This document shows, one piece after another, positions 1 to 8,751 of a DNA stretch of 44,204 bases (position 1 is its first letter; every line of letters begins with the position of its first letter). Below the pieces are notes generated by a model that made no database searches, was not told the origin of the DNA, and saw only the letters and a list, made by a program, of their open reading frames with translations. Origin of the DNA: Alitibacter langaaensis DSM 22999 (lineage in GTDB: Bacteria; Pseudomonadota; Gammaproteobacteria; Enterobacterales; Pasteurellaceae); assembly GCF_003096995.1 (NCBI RefSeq), contig NZ_QENU01000014.1, forward strand, positions 1 to 44,204. Direction: 5' to 3'. A program made the position numbers and the translations under genes.

Positions 1-76
1 GGAATGTGAATTTCGGTTTAACTTTGGAACACCCAAAATGCAGCTAAAAACATTGCGAAAATGGTGTGAAATTTAG
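1..76 (+). CDS. IS1016 transposase, C-terminal fragment
   Basis: Reading from base 2, an open frame of 24 codons encodes a C-terminus ending KTLRKWCEI, with the stop TAG at 74-76, three bases before the terminal inverted repeat. This matches my memory of the C-terminus of the IS1016 (IS1595 family) transposase, which excises and inserts the element by a DDE-type reaction. The start and catalytic part lie to the left of the window. The fragment reads in the same direction as the transposase start at 44104. Confidence 0.85.
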   Translation, partial: ECEFRFNFGTPKMQLKTLRKWCEI

Positions 77-96
77 GGCTAATCTACGTCAGCCCT
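1..96 (+). mobile_element. IS1016-type element, right-hand end only
   Basis: Only the last 96 or so bases of the element are present. They hold the 3' end of the transposase frame, followed at 79-95 by CTAATCTACGTCAGCCC. That is the reverse complement of the inverted repeat opening the element at the other end of this window (44065-44082), apart from its outermost base. IS1016 belongs to the IS1595 family and is common in Haemophilus. The element is cut by the window edge, so its integrity and its left end cannot be judged. Confidence 0.9.
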
Positions 97-103
97 AAAA
101 AAT

Positions 104-151
104 TTAAACAAAAATGACCGCACTTTTGAAGAGAAAATCAAAGTGCGGTCA
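104..151 (-). terminator. Terminator of artI built from a paired uptake signal
   Basis: Two uptake signals in opposite orientation give a 12-bp perfect stem: TGACCGCACTTT (115-126) and AAAGTGCGGTCA (140-151). The loop is 13 nt. Read on the minus strand the stem is followed by TTTTTGTTT. It lies just after the artI stop, so it works as the artI terminator and also separates the gene from IS1016. Confidence 0.75.
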
Positions 152-168
152 AATTTTAGATATTTTTA

Positions 169-888
169 TTACTGCACAGCCATCCATTTATCATAGATTT
201 TTTGGTATTCTCCATTCACTTTAATCGCAGCTAGACCTTTGTTTAATTCATCAACAAGTGGTTGGTTTTTCAAATTCGTTGCAATGCCAAGCCCATTACC
301 GAAATAGGTTGGATTATCAATGCGTTCGCCAACAAACTCAAGATCAGGCGTTTTGGTAATCATATCAACGAGTACAGGCACATCGCCAAAAATTGCGTCA
401 ATACGTCCATTTTGCACATCTAAAATAGCTTCTTGATAGGATGCATAAGATTTCATTCGGTATTCTGGTTTTTCTTTGCTCACATAATTTTGGTATGTAG
501 TGCCGTTTTGAACACCTATATTTTTTACTTTAGCGAAATCAGTTCCTTTTTTCGCAATAAAAGCAGCTGAACTTGCAAAATAAGGTTCGCTGAATAAAAC
601 TTGTTTTTTACGAGCTTCAGTAATGCCCATACCTGAAATTACTGCATCAAATCGTTTTTGTTTTAATCCTTGGATTAATCCATCAAACGGTTGGCTTTGG
701 AATGAGCAATTCGCTTGAATTTCTTTGCAAATCGCATTTGCCACATCTACATCAAAGCCAATGATTTCCCCTTTTTGGTTGGTCATTTCAAAGGGTGGAT
801 AGCTCGGCTCCATGGCAAAACGAATATCCAGTGCTTGTGCCCCTAAGGATGCGCCTAACAATAATGCTGCAACTAAGGTTTTTCTCAT
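169..888 (-). CDS. artI: Periplasmic arginine-binding protein of an ABC transporter (ArtI-like)
   Basis: A 239-residue solute-binding protein of the amino-acid class (SBP_bac_3). The N-terminus [19 protein letters not shown] is a type I signal peptide with cleavage expected after AQA. The mature protein opens with [13 protein letters not shown] and contains [14 protein letters not shown], the VQNGTT segment and the [13 protein letters not shown] segment typical of arginine, lysine and histidine binders, and it resembles E. coli ArtI. I chose the start at 888 because GGAGAATT (893-900 on the other strand) sits at good spacing; a longer frame upstream has no signal peptide at its own N-terminus. 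No artP, artQ or artM gene is visible: upstream is a divergent unrelated gene and downstream is the IS1016 end. It is therefore an orphan here, or a unit cut by the IS. Exact ligand specificity is inferred. Confidence 0.85.
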   Translation of the reverse strand: MRKTLVAALLLGASLGAQALDIRFAMEPSYPPFEMTNQKGEIIGFDVDVANAICKEIQANCSFQSQPFDGLIQGLKQKRFDAVISGMGITEARKKQVLFSEPYFASSAAFIAKKGTDFAKVKNIGVQNGTTYQNYVSKEKPEYRMKSYASYQEAILDVQNGRIDAIFGDVPVLVDMITKTPDLEFVGERIDNPTYFGNGLGIATNLKNQPLVDELNKGLAAIKVNGEYQKIYDKWMAVQ

Positions 889-923
889 AAATAATTCTCC
901 TAACGAATTGATTGAATAGGCAT

Positions 924-952
924 AATTTAATTTTTTCGCACCCAAAATGCAA
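924..952 (-). promoter_or_regulatory. Candidate sigma70 promoter of artI
   Basis: Read on the minus strand, TTGCAT (947-952) and TAAATT (924-929) are 17 bp apart, about 36 bases before the artI start. Each box matches the consensus moderately. I looked for an ArgR box here and found no convincing one. Confidence 0.4.
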
Positions 953-1102
953 AATAAATTATTTGAGAGTGCCTTAGATAACGACTAAAAATGTTATTTA
1001 GATTAAGATACTAAATACACAATTTGGGCTGTAATAAATAGTAAACATTTGTTATTCTCAAATAAATTCGCAAAGGATGATATTCAAATAAGGGACATGG
1101 TG

Positions 1103-2356
1103 ATGTGGAATATTAAAGATAAAGTTTTTTCCTTGGTATTATGGTTGAAAAAACCGTCAAATGGATTGTGGCTAACGCCAGTATTTGGGGCATTTTTTGC
1201 TGTTTTTCTCGCCTTGGTTTCAACATTAATCGAAAATAGAGATTTACCATTAGGCGCCTTACCAAATATTAGTGAAACGCTAGTGAACGATATTTTAAGT
1301 ATTGTGGCTTCCAGTATGCTAGCGGTGAGCACTTTTTCGCTTTCGATTATGGTTTCGGCTTTTGCTTCCGCATCGAATAGTGCAACGCCTCGTTCGACGG
1401 AATTAGTGATGGGGGATAACACCACTCGCGTGGCGATTTCGAGTTTTATTTCTGCCTTTGTTTATGCTTTAGTGGCCAAGGTTACGCTTGGCATGGGCTA
1501 CTATAACGAAGCTGGGCGTTTTGTGCTTTTTGTAGGTACAATTGGGGTGCTGATTTATCTCATTTATACGCTGATTAATTGGGTTCGTGCGTTATCACAA
1601 TTAGGGCGATTAGATAATACCTTAGAAAAGATTGAACTAGCATCATACCAAGCCTTGGTAGATTATTGGGAAAATCCGAATATGGGCGCCAAGGGGATTA
1701 CAGATATCACACTTCAAAAACCTATTTACGCCATAAAAACGGGGTATCTCAGCCATATCAATTTGCAAGGATTACAAAATTTTGCTGAACAAAATGATTG
1801 CCAAATAGAGATTGCGATACGCCCGGGAAAGTTTGTGCACACAAATATGCCAATTGCTTATACGGATTGTGTAGATGAAGAGAAATTAGCACAAATTGCT
1901 GAAGGTTTTGTGTTTGAGCGTAATCGAAGCTATGCGCAAGATCCAAAATTTGGCTTAATTGTATTAAGTGAGGTGGCGCAAAGAGCCTTATCTCCAGCAG
2001 TAAATGATCCTGGCACGGCAATTAAAGTGATGACTATTTTGATGCGATTACTGCTTGAAACACAGCGAGAAAAGCAAGAGATCACATACTCGAATTTGGC
2101 AATGTTAAATTTAAATGAAGGGGATTTTATCACGCAGCCTTTCTCCCCAATTAGTCGAGATGGCGAAAGTATGGTGGAGATCCATATCCGAATGCAAAAA
2201 ACATTACACGCACTATGGCAAAATGCCTCTGCAGATACCTTACGCCAGAGTGCGAAAGCGCAGGCTGAAATGGATTTAGCTTATGCTCAAAATGGCTTAC
2301 TTCTTGAACAAGAAAAACAGCGGGTTCAAGAAATTCATCAACGCCTATTTGGCTAA
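1103..2356 (+). CDS. DUF2254 family inner-membrane protein
   Basis: A 417-residue protein with four predicted membrane helices in the first 165 residues (about 21-43, 64-86, 109-130 and 139-163), followed by a soluble C-terminal half. The arrangement and the STFSLSIMVSAFASASNSATPR segment after the second helix fit the DUF2254 family of predicted membrane proteins, whose function is not established. The ATG at 1103 has AAGGG eight bases upstream. An in-frame ATG at 1097 lies too close to that site, and the frame extends upstream only to a TTG. The gene diverges from artI and stands alone. Phylogenetic or experimental evidence for a role is lacking, so I give no function. Confidence 0.75.
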   Translation: MWNIKDKVFSLVLWLKKPSNGLWLTPVFGAFFAVFLALVSTLIENRDLPLGALPNISETLVNDILSIVASSMLAVSTFSLSIMVSAFASASNSATPRSTELVMGDNTTRVAISSFISAFVYALVAKVTLGMGYYNEAGRFVLFVGTIGVLIYLIYTLINWVRALSQLGRLDNTLEKIELASYQALVDYWENPNMGAKGITDITLQKPIYAIKTGYLSHINLQGLQNFAEQNDCQIEIAIRPGKFVHTNMPIAYTDCVDEEKLAQIAEGFVFERNRSYAQDPKFGLIVLSEVAQRALSPAVNDPGTAIKVMTILMRLLLETQREKQEITYSNLAMLNLNEGDFITQPFSPISRDGESMVEIHIRMQKTLHALWQNASADTLRQSAKAQAEMDLAYAQNGLLLEQEKQRVQEIHQRLFG

Positions 2357-2447
2357 AAACGCATCTTTGCCGCTACGATTGCTTATTTATAAAACAGTTT
2401 GTGTTTAGGCATATTGATGACAAGGTGCTACTGCTTTGTGCTAGAAC

Positions 2448-3197
<750 letters not shown>

Positions 3198-3308
3198 TTA
3201 TTCGTTATTTATTTGTTATCAACAAAAAAGTGCGGTTATTTTAGAAGAAGTTTTGGGATCTCTCAAATAAATCTTGTTTAACAGGGCAGCCATTCTCTCA
3301 GCCTTTCT

Positions 3309-3325
3309 ATTCGCAAAATGCGAAT
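3309..3325. repeat. 17-bp perfect inverted repeat between cmoA and aspS
   Basis: ATTCGCA-AAA-TGCGAAT occupies 3309-3325, and a second dyad TTATTC-T-GAATAA lies at 3353-3365. Both are in the divergent cmoA-aspS gap and could be operators or leader hairpins. An uptake signal is also present at 3228-3236. I recognise no specific regulator. Confidence 0.5.
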
Positions 3326-3397
3326 GCCGCCAATTTGTGAGAAAAGGTAAATTATTCTGAATAAATTGAAAATTCCACTTTCTTATCTGAATAACAG

Positions 3398-3426
3398 TTC
3401 AATCAACCGTAAATTTCCGCTATAAT
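3398..3426 (+). promoter_or_regulatory. Candidate aspS promoter
   Basis: A consensus -10 box TATAAT lies at 3421-3426, 50 bases before the aspS start. The region 17 bp upstream (TTCAAT, 3398-3403) is only a fair -35. The -10 sits between CCGCT (3417-3421) and AGCGG (3429-3433), a small inverted repeat. Confidence 0.55.
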
Positions 3427-3476
3427 TCAGCGGTTATTTAATATCAACTTTGCAAGTTATTTAAGGAATAGAAGAT

Positions 3477-5249
3477 ATGATGCGTTCTCATTATTGCGGT
3501 GCACTAAACCGTAGCAACATCGGACAAGAAGTCACACTAAGTGGCTGGGTTCACCGCCGCCGTGATTTAGGTGGTTTGATTTTTATTGATATGCGCGATC
3601 GTGAAGGGATTGTGCAAGTTTGCTTTGATCCTAAATATCAAGACGCTTTAACACAAGCGGCGAATCTGCGTAATGAATTTTGTATTCAAATCAAAGGGGA
3701 AGTGATTGCTCGCCCTGAAAATCAAATTAATAAAAATATGGCGACTGGCGAAGTAGAAGTGGTTGCCAAAGCCTTGTTCGTTTACAACGCATCAGATGTT
3801 TTGCCACTTGATTTCAACCAAAATAATACAGAAGAACAGCGTTTAAAATACCGTTATTTAGATTTACGCCGTCCTGAAATGGCGCAACGTTTAAAAACGC
3901 GTGCGAAAATTACCAGTTTTGTGCGCCGTTTTATGGATGACAACGGGTTCTTAGATATTGAAACCCCAATGCTGACCAAAGCAACCCCAGAAGGTGCGCG
4001 CGATTATCTCGTGCCTAGCCGTGTTCACAAAGGCAAGTTTTATGCGTTACCACAATCTCCACAGCTGTTCAAACAGTTGTTAATGATGTCTGGCTTTGAT
4101 CGTTATTATCAAATTGTGAAATGTTTCCGTGATGAAGATTTACGCGCGGATCGTCAACCTGAGTTTACTCAAATTGATGTGGAAACTTCTTTCTTAACCG
4201 CCCCTGAAGTGCGCGAAATTATGGAACGTATGATTCGTGGTTTGTGGTTAGATCAACTCAGCGTAGATTTGGGGCAATTCCCAACAATGACTTGGCAAGA
4301 AGCTATGACTCGCTTTGGTTCTGATAAGCCAGATTTGCGTAACCCGCTTGAAATGGTGGATGTGGCTGACATTGTAAAAGACGTGGATTTCAAAGTGTTT
4401 GCAGAGCCTGCGAACGATCCTAATGGCCGTGTAACTGTGATTCGCGTGCCAAACGGCGCAAGCATCACGCGTAAACAAATTGATGAATATACGCAATTTG
4501 TCGGCATTTATGGTGCGAAAGGGTTAGCTTGGTTAAAAATTAACGATATTCATGCAGGTCTTGAAGGCGTACAAAGCCCAATCGCAAAATTCTTAACTGA
4601 AGAAAAAATTAAAGCGATTTTTGACCGCACTTCAGCGCAAACTGGCGATATTTTATTCTTTGGTGCCGATAAATGGCAAACTGCGACTGATGCAATGGGC
4701 GCACTGCGCTTGAAATTAGGGCGTGATTTAGGCTTAACGCGTTTAGACGAGTGGGCGCCACTTTGGGTGATCGATTTCCCAATGTTTGAGCGTGATGAAG
4801 AAGGTAATTTAGCCGCAATGCACCATCCATTTACTTCGCCAAGAGATTTTAGCCCAGAGCAGTTAGAAGCGGATCCAACAGCTGCGGTGGCAAATGCTTA
4901 CGATATGGTAATCAACGGTTATGAAGTTGGTGGTGGTTCAGTACGTATTTTCGATCCGAAAATGCAGCAAACTGTGTTCCGTATTTTAGGTATTGATGAA
5001 CAACAGCAACGTGAAAAATTTGGCTTCTTATTAGACGCATTAAAATTCGGCACCCCACCACATGCGGGGCTTGCTTTCGGTTTAGATCGCTTAACAATGT
5101 TGTTAACAGGCACTGACAATATTCGAGATGTAATTGCCTTCCCGAAAACAACGGCAGCAGCCTGCTTAACGACAGAAGCGCCAAGCCATGCCAATGAGCA
5201 AGCATTGGCGGAATTAGCCATTTCTGTGGTGAAAACCGAGAAAGAATAA
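3477..5249 (+). CDS. aspS: Aspartyl-tRNA synthetase
   Basis: A 590-residue class II aminoacyl-tRNA synthetase that charges tRNA-Asp; the length equals the usual bacterial enzyme. An N-terminal OB-fold anticodon-binding region ([20 protein letters not shown], about 19-38) is followed by the catalytic domain with motif 2 ([19 protein letters not shown], 216-234). A bacterial GAD-type insertion comes next, and motif 3 lies near the C-terminus (GLAFGLDRL). Essential gene. Two consecutive ATG codons (3477 and 3480) follow AAGGA at 3463-3467; 3477 has the better spacing. nudB follows 68 bp downstream across a potential long hairpin. One uptake signal lies within the gene (4624). Confidence 0.98.
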   Translation: MMRSHYCGALNRSNIGQEVTLSGWVHRRRDLGGLIFIDMRDREGIVQVCFDPKYQDALTQAANLRNEFCIQIKGEVIARPENQINKNMATGEVEVVAKALFVYNASDVLPLDFNQNNTEEQRLKYRYLDLRRPEMAQRLKTRAKITSFVRRFMDDNGFLDIETPMLTKATPEGARDYLVPSRVHKGKFYALPQSPQLFKQLLMMSGFDRYYQIVKCFRDEDLRADRQPEFTQIDVETSFLTAPEVREIMERMIRGLWLDQLSVDLGQFPTMTWQEAMTRFGSDKPDLRNPLEMVDVADIVKDVDFKVFAEPANDPNGRVTVIRVPNGASITRKQIDEYTQFVGIYGAKGLAWLKINDIHAGLEGVQSPIAKFLTEEKIKAIFDRTSAQTGDILFFGADKWQTATDAMGALRLKLGRDLGLTRLDEWAPLWVIDFPMFERDEEGNLAAMHHPFTSPRDFSPEQLEADPTAAVANAYDMVINGYEVGGGSVRIFDPKMQQTVFRILGIDEQQQREKFGFLLDALKFGTPPHAGLAFGLDRLTMLLTGTDNIRDVIAFPKTTAAACLTTEAPSHANEQALAELAISVVKTEKE

Positions 5250-5260
5250 TGATGAGATCT

Positions 5261-5305
5261 GCGCTATTGGTGAAATACCTTCTTGTGAGCCAAAGCTGAT
5301 AGCGC
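5261..5305 (+). promoter_or_regulatory. Long hairpin in the aspS-nudB gap
   Basis: GCGCTAT (5261-5267) and ATAGCGC (5299-5305) are perfect complements enclosing 31 nt, inside which TTGG and CCAA can extend the pairing. It ends 12 bases before the nudB ATG, which has no clear Shine-Dalgarno sequence. It could modulate read-through or nudB translation; this is inference from the dyad alone. Confidence 0.4.
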
Positions 5306-5317
5306 GAATTTATTATA

Positions 5318-5764
5318 ATGCAGTATAAAAATCCTCACTCTGTTCTTGTGGTGATTTATGCCTTGGATACCAAGCGAGTATTGATGTTACAACGCCAAGA
5401 TGATCAAGATTTTTGGCAATCGGTAACTGGCTCTTTGGAACAGCAAGAAACGCCATTTTTGACCGCACTTCGAGAAGTGCGAGAAGAAACAGGCTGGGAT
5501 ATTGAAGCGGAAAATTTCACATTAATGGATTGTCATCATTCTGTTGAATTTGAAATTTTCCCGCATTTTCGGTATAAATACGCGCCGAACGTGACTCACA
5601 GCAAAGAGCATTGGTTCTTACTCGGTTTGCCGAATGAACGCATTCCCCTATTAACGGAGCATTTGGCATATCAATGGCTAGAACCCGAACGAGCGGCGGA
5701 GTTAACCAAATCGCCTAATAACGCACAGGCGATTCGGACATATTTAATCGAGAAAAATGCATAA
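5318..5764 (+). CDS. nudB: Dihydroneopterin triphosphate diphosphatase (Nudix hydrolase)
   Basis: A 148-residue Nudix protein. The complete Nudix box is present, from the Gly of GSLEQQE through REVREETGW, matching GX5EX7REUXEEXGU. NudB removes pyrophosphate from dihydroneopterin triphosphate in folate synthesis. HFRYKYAP and the HWFLLGLP segment agree with NudB of Haemophilus and E. coli, and the aspS-nudB-yebC-ruvC order supports the assignment. It probably shares the aspS transcript. The ATG at 5318 has no obvious ribosome-binding site, but the conserved N-terminus (MQYKNPHSVLVVIYA) fits this start. An uptake signal falls in the Nudix helix and encodes the residues LTAL. Confidence 0.92.
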   Translation: MQYKNPHSVLVVIYALDTKRVLMLQRQDDQDFWQSVTGSLEQQETPFLTALREVREETGWDIEAENFTLMDCHHSVEFEIFPHFRYKYAPNVTHSKEHWFLLGLPNERIPLLTEHLAYQWLEPERAAELTKSPNNAQAIRTYLIEKNA

Positions 5765-5835
5765 GCTGTTTAGTGCGCTAAGTCGTTTATCTTATGCAGC
5801 GTTTAGTCCTTTAGGGCTGAAAATAAATTTTAACT

Positions 5836-5873
5836 AAGTGCGGTCAAAAATTTCATTATTTTTAACCGCACTT
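5836..5873 (+). terminator. Paired uptake signals after nudB
   Basis: AAGTGCGGT (5836-5844) and ACCGCACTT (5865-5873) form a 9-bp stem that can extend through AAAAAT/ATTTTT after one mismatch. The T-run after it is weak (TTAAT). A probable terminator or attenuator of aspS-nudB. Confidence 0.55.
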
Positions 5874-6028
5874 TAATATGTAGCAATGGGTTCTCTTTTT
5901 GCTAGCTGAAAATCCTTTAATTTGCAGAGAAAATTATATTGTCTGGGCAATGTGAGCGGATAAATTTTCTGCTGAGCTTGTTAAATGATTTTAGGAAATG
6001 AGCAAAGTAGAGTGCCTTTCTTTCGTTG

Positions 6029-6052
6029 TTTTCTTTGATAAATCAAAGAAAA
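6029..6052. promoter_or_regulatory. 24-bp perfect palindrome upstream of yebC
   Basis: TTTTCTTTGAT (6029-6039) and ATCAAAGAAAA (6042-6052) are exact complements separated by AA. It ends 27 bases before the yebC start. The core TTTGAT-AA-ATCAAA resembles an FNR-type dyad but with two spacer bases instead of four. It is either an operator for an unknown regulator or a leader hairpin. Confidence 0.45.
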
Positions 6053-6079
6053 TAATAGTCACAAAAAAGGAAATTAACA

Positions 6080-6820
6080 ATGGCAGGCCATAGTAAGTGG
6101 GCAAATATTAAACACCGCAAAGCAGCACAAGATGCGCAACGCGGTAAAATTTTTACTAAATTAATTCGTGAATTGGTGACAGCAGCCAAAATTGGTGGTG
6201 GAGATGCCGCTTCAAATCCACGTTTGCGTACCGCTGTGGATAAAGCACTCGCAAGCAATATGACGCGCGATACCATCAACCGAGCGATTGAGCGTGGTGT
6301 CGGTGGTGGCGATGACACCAATATGGAAACCCGAATCTATGAAGGCTATGGCCCAGGTGGTACAGCTGTGATGGTGGAATGTTTAAGTGACAACGCAAAC
6401 CGTACCATTTCCCAAGTGCGTCCAAGTTTTACTAAATGTGGTGGCAACTTAGGAACTGAAGGTTCAGTGGGCTATTTATTCAGTAAAAAAGGATTAATTC
6501 TAATTGCTGAAGCCGATGAAGATGCATTAACAGAAGCGGCGATCGAAGCGGGTGCAGATGATATTCAACCACAAGATGATGGTTCATTTGAAATCTATAC
6601 CGCATGGGAAGAGCTAGGTGCCGTGCGTGATGGACTTGAAGCTGCTGGTTTTAAAATTGACGAAGCTGAAGTGACCATGATTCCATCAACAACGGTTGAA
6701 CTTGATGCAGAAACTGCGCCTAAATTACTCGACTTAATTAACCGTCTTGAAGATTGTGATGATGTACAAAACGTCTATCATAATGGTGAAATGAGTGATG
6801 AAGTAGCTGCATTATTGTAG
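6080..6820 (+). CDS. yebC: YebC/PmpR (TACO1) family protein
   Basis: A 246-residue protein with the invariant YebC N-terminus [22 protein letters not shown] shortened here to its first part, [18 protein letters not shown]. The conserved RAIERGVGG segment, the [10 protein letters not shown] motif and the C-terminal [20 protein letters not shown] stretch are also present. The family was first described as DNA-binding transcription regulators; more recent work shows that members help ribosomes through difficult motifs such as polyproline. The location next to ruvC is conserved across gammaproteobacteria. The strong site AAGGAAA precedes the ATG. The gene contains no uptake signal. Confidence 0.95.
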   Translation: MAGHSKWANIKHRKAAQDAQRGKIFTKLIRELVTAAKIGGGDAASNPRLRTAVDKALASNMTRDTINRAIERGVGGGDDTNMETRIYEGYGPGGTAVMVECLSDNANRTISQVRPSFTKCGGNLGTEGSVGYLFSKKGLILIAEADEDALTEAAIEAGADDIQPQDDGSFEIYTAWEELGAVRDGLEAAGFKIDEAEVTMIPSTTVELDAETAPKLLDLINRLEDCDDVQNVYHNGEMSDEVAALL

Positions 6821-6901
6821 AATTTTGCAATCTCTCTTTTTTGTGGTAAGGTAAAAATGCTTTTATAGCAATAAGTTTTATTCCCTAAAAAGGAGATTTA
6901 T

Positions 6902-7441
6902 ATGAAATTAGTGAAATTTGTTCCTGCATTAGTTGCCACATTAGTTTTGGCTGCCTGTTCATCAACTTCCGCTGAAGAAGCGGCTGCGGCAGCAAAAGCG
7001 AAAGAAGCACAAGCGCTTGAGCAAGCGGCAGCGCGTGCTAATGATCAAGCTGCAAATATGGCAAAAAGCATTGATGGTAAAGCAGCTGTCACTGTGGAAA
7101 AACTAGCGACAGAGAGCAAATCAGCTAGTTATCGTTGCATGAACGGTAAAACCTTAGTTGCCACTTATGCATTTGAAAATAATGTAGCGCGTGCAGTCAA
7201 TGTACGTTTAGGCAAAGGTAAAAATGCGCTGGTTGCCAGCTTGATTCGTGATGATAACGATAAAGATTTCACCGCATTCCAATCGGATAAATATACTTGG
7301 AAGGTCGATGTTGGCTTAACACCAAAAAATATTGCAACTATTAATGGTGGTAATTTCTCCGCTAAAGGTGCAAATTCAGATGAAATCTTAGCAAAATTAT
7401 GTAGTGTAAATAGCTCTGCAACAAATCGTTTAAATAAATAA
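6902..7441 (+). CDS. Putative outer-membrane lipoprotein, MliC-like C-terminal part
   Basis: A 179-residue lipoprotein. MKLVKFVPALVATLVLAAC is a type II signal with the lipobox LAAC and lipidated Cys19. Residues about 25-60 are very Ala- and Glu-rich and should form a helix or coiled coil. The C-terminal half has two cysteines (SYRCMNG and AKLCSVN) and a beta-rich pattern (YRC, then KTLVATYAFENN, then FQSDKYTWKV). This recalls lysozyme inhibitors of the MliC/PliC type, but that is only a resemblance. Serine following Cys19 suggests outer-membrane sorting. It has a strong AAGGAG site and its own terminator, and it interrupts the usual yebC-ruvC adjacency. I do not recognise a gene name. Confidence 0.75.
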   Translation: MKLVKFVPALVATLVLAACSSTSAEEAAAAAKAKEAQALEQAAARANDQAANMAKSIDGKAAVTVEKLATESKSASYRCMNGKTLVATYAFENNVARAVNVRLGKGKNALVASLIRDDNDKDFTAFQSDKYTWKVDVGLTPKNIATINGGNFSAKGANSDEILAKLCSVNSSATNRLNK

Positions 7442-7460
7442 TCATTCATAAATGAAAGTC

Positions 7461-7491
7461 AGGCAGATGTCATAACATCTGCCTATTTTTT
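7461..7491 (+). terminator. Rho-independent terminator of the lipoprotein gene
   Basis: A perfect 10-bp stem AGGCAGATGT (7461-7470) with ACATCTGCCT (7475-7484), loop CATA, followed by ATTTTTT. It ends 9 bases before the ruvC ATG, so ruvC needs its own promoter within this stretch or read-through. Confidence 0.9.
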
Positions 7492-7500
7492 GGGAAAATT

Positions 7501-8073
7501 ATGACCATTATTTTAGGAATTGACCCAGGCTCAAGAGTAACAGGTTATGGCGTTATTCGCCAGAGTGGTCGCTCGTTAGAATATCTTGGCAGCGGTGCAA
7601 TTCGCACATTAGCGGATGATATGCCAACGCGCTTAAAGCGGATTTATGCAGGAGTAACCGAGATTATTACTCAGTTTCAACCTGATATGTTCGCAATTGA
7701 AGAAGTGTTTTTAGCGAAAAACCCTAATTCCGCATTAAAATTGGGGCAAGCACGAGGCACGGCAATTGTGGCTGCGGTCAATCACGAATTACCTGTGTTT
7801 GAATATGCAGCACGTTTGGTAAAGCAAACTGTCACTGGAATTGGCTCGGCAGACAAACTGCAGGTGCAGGATATGGTCACGCGTATTTTGAAATTATCCG
7901 ACAAGCCCCAAGCCGATGCAGCAGATGCACTGGCGATTGCAATCACACATGCGCATAGTATGCAGCATAGCTTACAAGTTTCGCGCACCGCTAAACCGAC
8001 AGAAACGCAAGAAAAATTGACCGCACTTTTGCGTACTCGTTACAGCAGAGGACGTTTTCGATTAAAGGTTTAG
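7501..8073 (+). CDS. ruvC: Crossover junction endodeoxyribonuclease RuvC
   Basis: A 190-residue Holliday-junction resolvase that cuts branched recombination intermediates together with RuvAB. All four catalytic acids are present: Asp8 in GIDPGS, Glu67 in FAIEEVF, Asp139 and Asp142 in QADAADALA (Asp7, Glu66, Asp138 and Asp141 in E. coli numbering). The residue after the catalytic glutamate is Glu rather than the Gln I recall for E. coli and H. influenzae. The ATG overlaps the tail of the preceding terminator with GGGAAA as its likely ribosome site. An internal uptake signal at 8020 encodes KLTALLR. Confidence 0.97.
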   Translation: MTIILGIDPGSRVTGYGVIRQSGRSLEYLGSGAIRTLADDMPTRLKRIYAGVTEIITQFQPDMFAIEEVFLAKNPNSALKLGQARGTAIVAAVNHELPVFEYAARLVKQTVTGIGSADKLQVQDMVTRILKLSDKPQADAADALAIAITHAHSMQHSLQVSRTAKPTETQEKLTALLRTRYSRGRFRLKV

Positions 8074-8105
8074 CTGTTGTTTTATTCAGTTTTTTCCGCT
8101 ATGAT
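8074..8105 (+). promoter_or_regulatory. ruvAB promoter with a LexA (SOS) box over the -35
   Basis: TTGTTT (8077-8082) and TATGAT (8100-8105) are 17 bp apart, 30 bases before the ruvA start. CTGT-N8-TCAG at 8074-8089 matches seven of the eight fixed bases of the LexA box CTGT-N8-ACAG and covers the -35. In E. coli ruvAB is SOS-induced while ruvC is not, which matches this position. The operator call rests on sequence match only. Confidence 0.6.
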
Positions 8106-8120
8106 AGCGGAAATTTTTTT
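8093..8120 (+). terminator. Hairpin between ruvC and ruvA, terminator-like
   Basis: TTTCCGCT (8093-8100) and AGCGGAAA (8106-8113) form an 8-bp stem with loop ATGAT, followed by seven T (8114-8120). It could end the ruvC transcript. The same bases hold the proposed -10 of ruvAB in the loop, so the element may act both as terminator and as promoter. Confidence 0.6.
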
Positions 8121-8134
8121 ATTAGGATCACAGC

Positions 8135-8749
8135 ATGATCGGTCATTTACGCGGAAAACTTATCGAAAAACAACCCCCAGAAATTTTGCTTGATGTGCAA
8201 GGTGTAGGCTACGAATTGTTGCTGCCGATGACGAGTTTTTATAATTTGCCCGAAGCAGGGCAAGAATGTGCTTTATACACCCATTTAGTTGTGCGAGAAG
8301 ATGCCCATTTGCTTTTTGGATTCTCGACAAAAACTGACCGCACTTTATTCCGCGAGTTGATCAAAACCAATGGCGTTGGGCCGAAATTAGCGTTGGCGAT
8401 TTTATCTGCCATGTCGGTACACGAATTCGCTTATGCCATTGAACGTGAAGAATTATCTAAACTTGTCAAAATCCCTGGTGTGGGCAAGAAAACGGCAGAA
8501 CGTCTATTAGTGGAATTAAAAGGCAAATTTAAAGGCGTGCAGCAACCCGATTTCTTTGTGGAAAGCCAATCTATTCGCGCACCGAATATTGAGCCAATTG
8601 CACTTGAAGCACCGAGTGATGAAGCCGTTGCCGCCTTGCTAGCATTAGGTTACAAAGCCACCGATGCAGAAAAAATGATTAAGAAAGTAGCAAAAGCAGG
8701 CTTAACCAGTGAACAGCTTATTAGAGAAGCGTTAAAAGCGGCGTTATAA
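8135..8749 (+). CDS. ruvA: Holliday junction DNA-binding protein RuvA
   Basis: A 204-residue protein that tetramerises on four-way junctions and loads the RuvB motor. It has an N-terminal OB-fold ([20 protein letters not shown]), two helix-hairpin-helix motifs ([13 protein letters not shown] and [19 protein letters not shown]), and a C-terminal domain III (about 155-204) that contacts RuvB. The length is standard. AGGATCAC precedes the ATG. The ruvB start is only two bases after the stop, so the two are co-transcribed and translationally coupled. An uptake signal lies at 8337. Confidence 0.97.
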   Translation: MIGHLRGKLIEKQPPEILLDVQGVGYELLLPMTSFYNLPEAGQECALYTHLVVREDAHLLFGFSTKTDRTLFRELIKTNGVGPKLALAILSAMSVHEFAYAIEREELSKLVKIPGVGKKTAERLLVELKGKFKGVQQPDFFVESQSIRAPNIEPIALEAPSDEAVAALLALGYKATDAEKMIKKVAKAGLTSEQLIREALKAAL

Positions 8750-8751
8750 CT

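Larger units (their letters stand above)
5765..6079. other. Intergenic region nudB-yebC
   Basis: 315 bp without a gene. It holds the paired uptake signals at 5836-5873, an AT-rich stretch with a chance resemblance to half a lac operator at 5951, the 24-bp palindrome at 6029-6052, and the yebC ribosome-binding site AAGGAAA just before 6080. I see no open frame or RNA gene that I can support. Confidence 0.6.

Noticed and set aside
30-951. The 13-mer CACCCAAAATGCA found both in the IS1016 end and upstream of artI
   Set aside because: Several such pairs are expected by chance in a window of this size, and the flanks do not match.
889-1048. ARG box upstream of artI
   Set aside because: TGAAT at 913 lacks a matching right half; no 18-bp box with fewer than several mismatches.
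5951-5963. TGTGAGCGGATAA matching the left part of the E. coli lac operator
   Set aside because: The right half of the operator is missing and no lac or LacI-type gene is near; a chance 13-base match.
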